Origin: Acidobacteriaceae bacterium | GTDB taxonomy: Bacteria > Acidobacteriota > Terriglobia > Terriglobales > Acidobacteriaceae | Reading direction: 5' to 3' | DNA: 6,537 nucleotides | Assembly (NCBI GenBank): GCA_003164255.1 | Contig: PLST01000206.1 | Coordinates: forward strand, 1-6,537 | Part shown: positions 6,502 through 6,537 of the stretch, piece after piece | How positions within the stretch are numbered: the first letter of the stretch is position 1 | How the letters are laid out: every line of letters begins with the position of its first letter | Notes under the pieces: generated by a model | Told to the model about the DNA's origin: nothing | The model's database searches: none | Seen by the model: only the letters and a program-made list of their open reading frames with translations | Program-made: the position numbers and the translations under genes

Positions 6502-6537
6502 GAATAGTCGTGATTGTGATGACTCCGGTTATTCATT

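Overview
The window most resembles a chromosomal segment of an Acidobacteriota genome (Terriglobia-like). The main reason is a very large Oar-type TonB-dependent receptor with an N-terminal carboxypeptidase-regulatory-like domain, a family greatly expanded in that phylum. It sits next to a secreted glycoside hydrolase, and both genes have strong GGAGG ribosome binding sites. This placement is inferred from protein style, since no taxonomic marker is present.

Layout: nearly all coding capacity is on the minus strand, so transcription runs from right to left. First comes the receptor (2877-6491, 1204 aa). A 301-bp gap follows, holding a GC-rich hairpin that resembles an intrinsic terminator or attenuator. 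Next is a secreted clan GH-A glycosidase most like GH30 (668-2575, 635 aa, GTG start), with an N-terminal beta-sandwich domain that could bind carbohydrate. After 82 bp there is a small gene (346-585, 79 aa) whose C-terminal half is the leucine-zipper tail of an IS3-family OrfA, but with no helix-turn-helix and no OrfB. At the far left, on the plus strand, a 51-codon ORF (31-186) encodes an almost perfect signal peptide and then stops. It is either a tiny secreted peptide or the stump of a lost exported protein. Between it and the OrfA-like gene lies about 160 bp of apparently decayed sequence containing short shuffled repeats.

Working together: the receptor and the GH30-like enzyme look like a compact glycan-use pair. 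The exported enzyme would cut a polysaccharide and the outer-membrane receptor would import products or bind ligand. This comes from gene order and family knowledge; the substrate cannot be read from the sequence. No CRISPR array, tRNA, rRNA, complete insertion sequence or clearly new defence or regulatory system was found. The oddest items are the orphan OrfA zipper gene, the domain composition and active-site variant of the glycosidase, and the signal-peptide stump.
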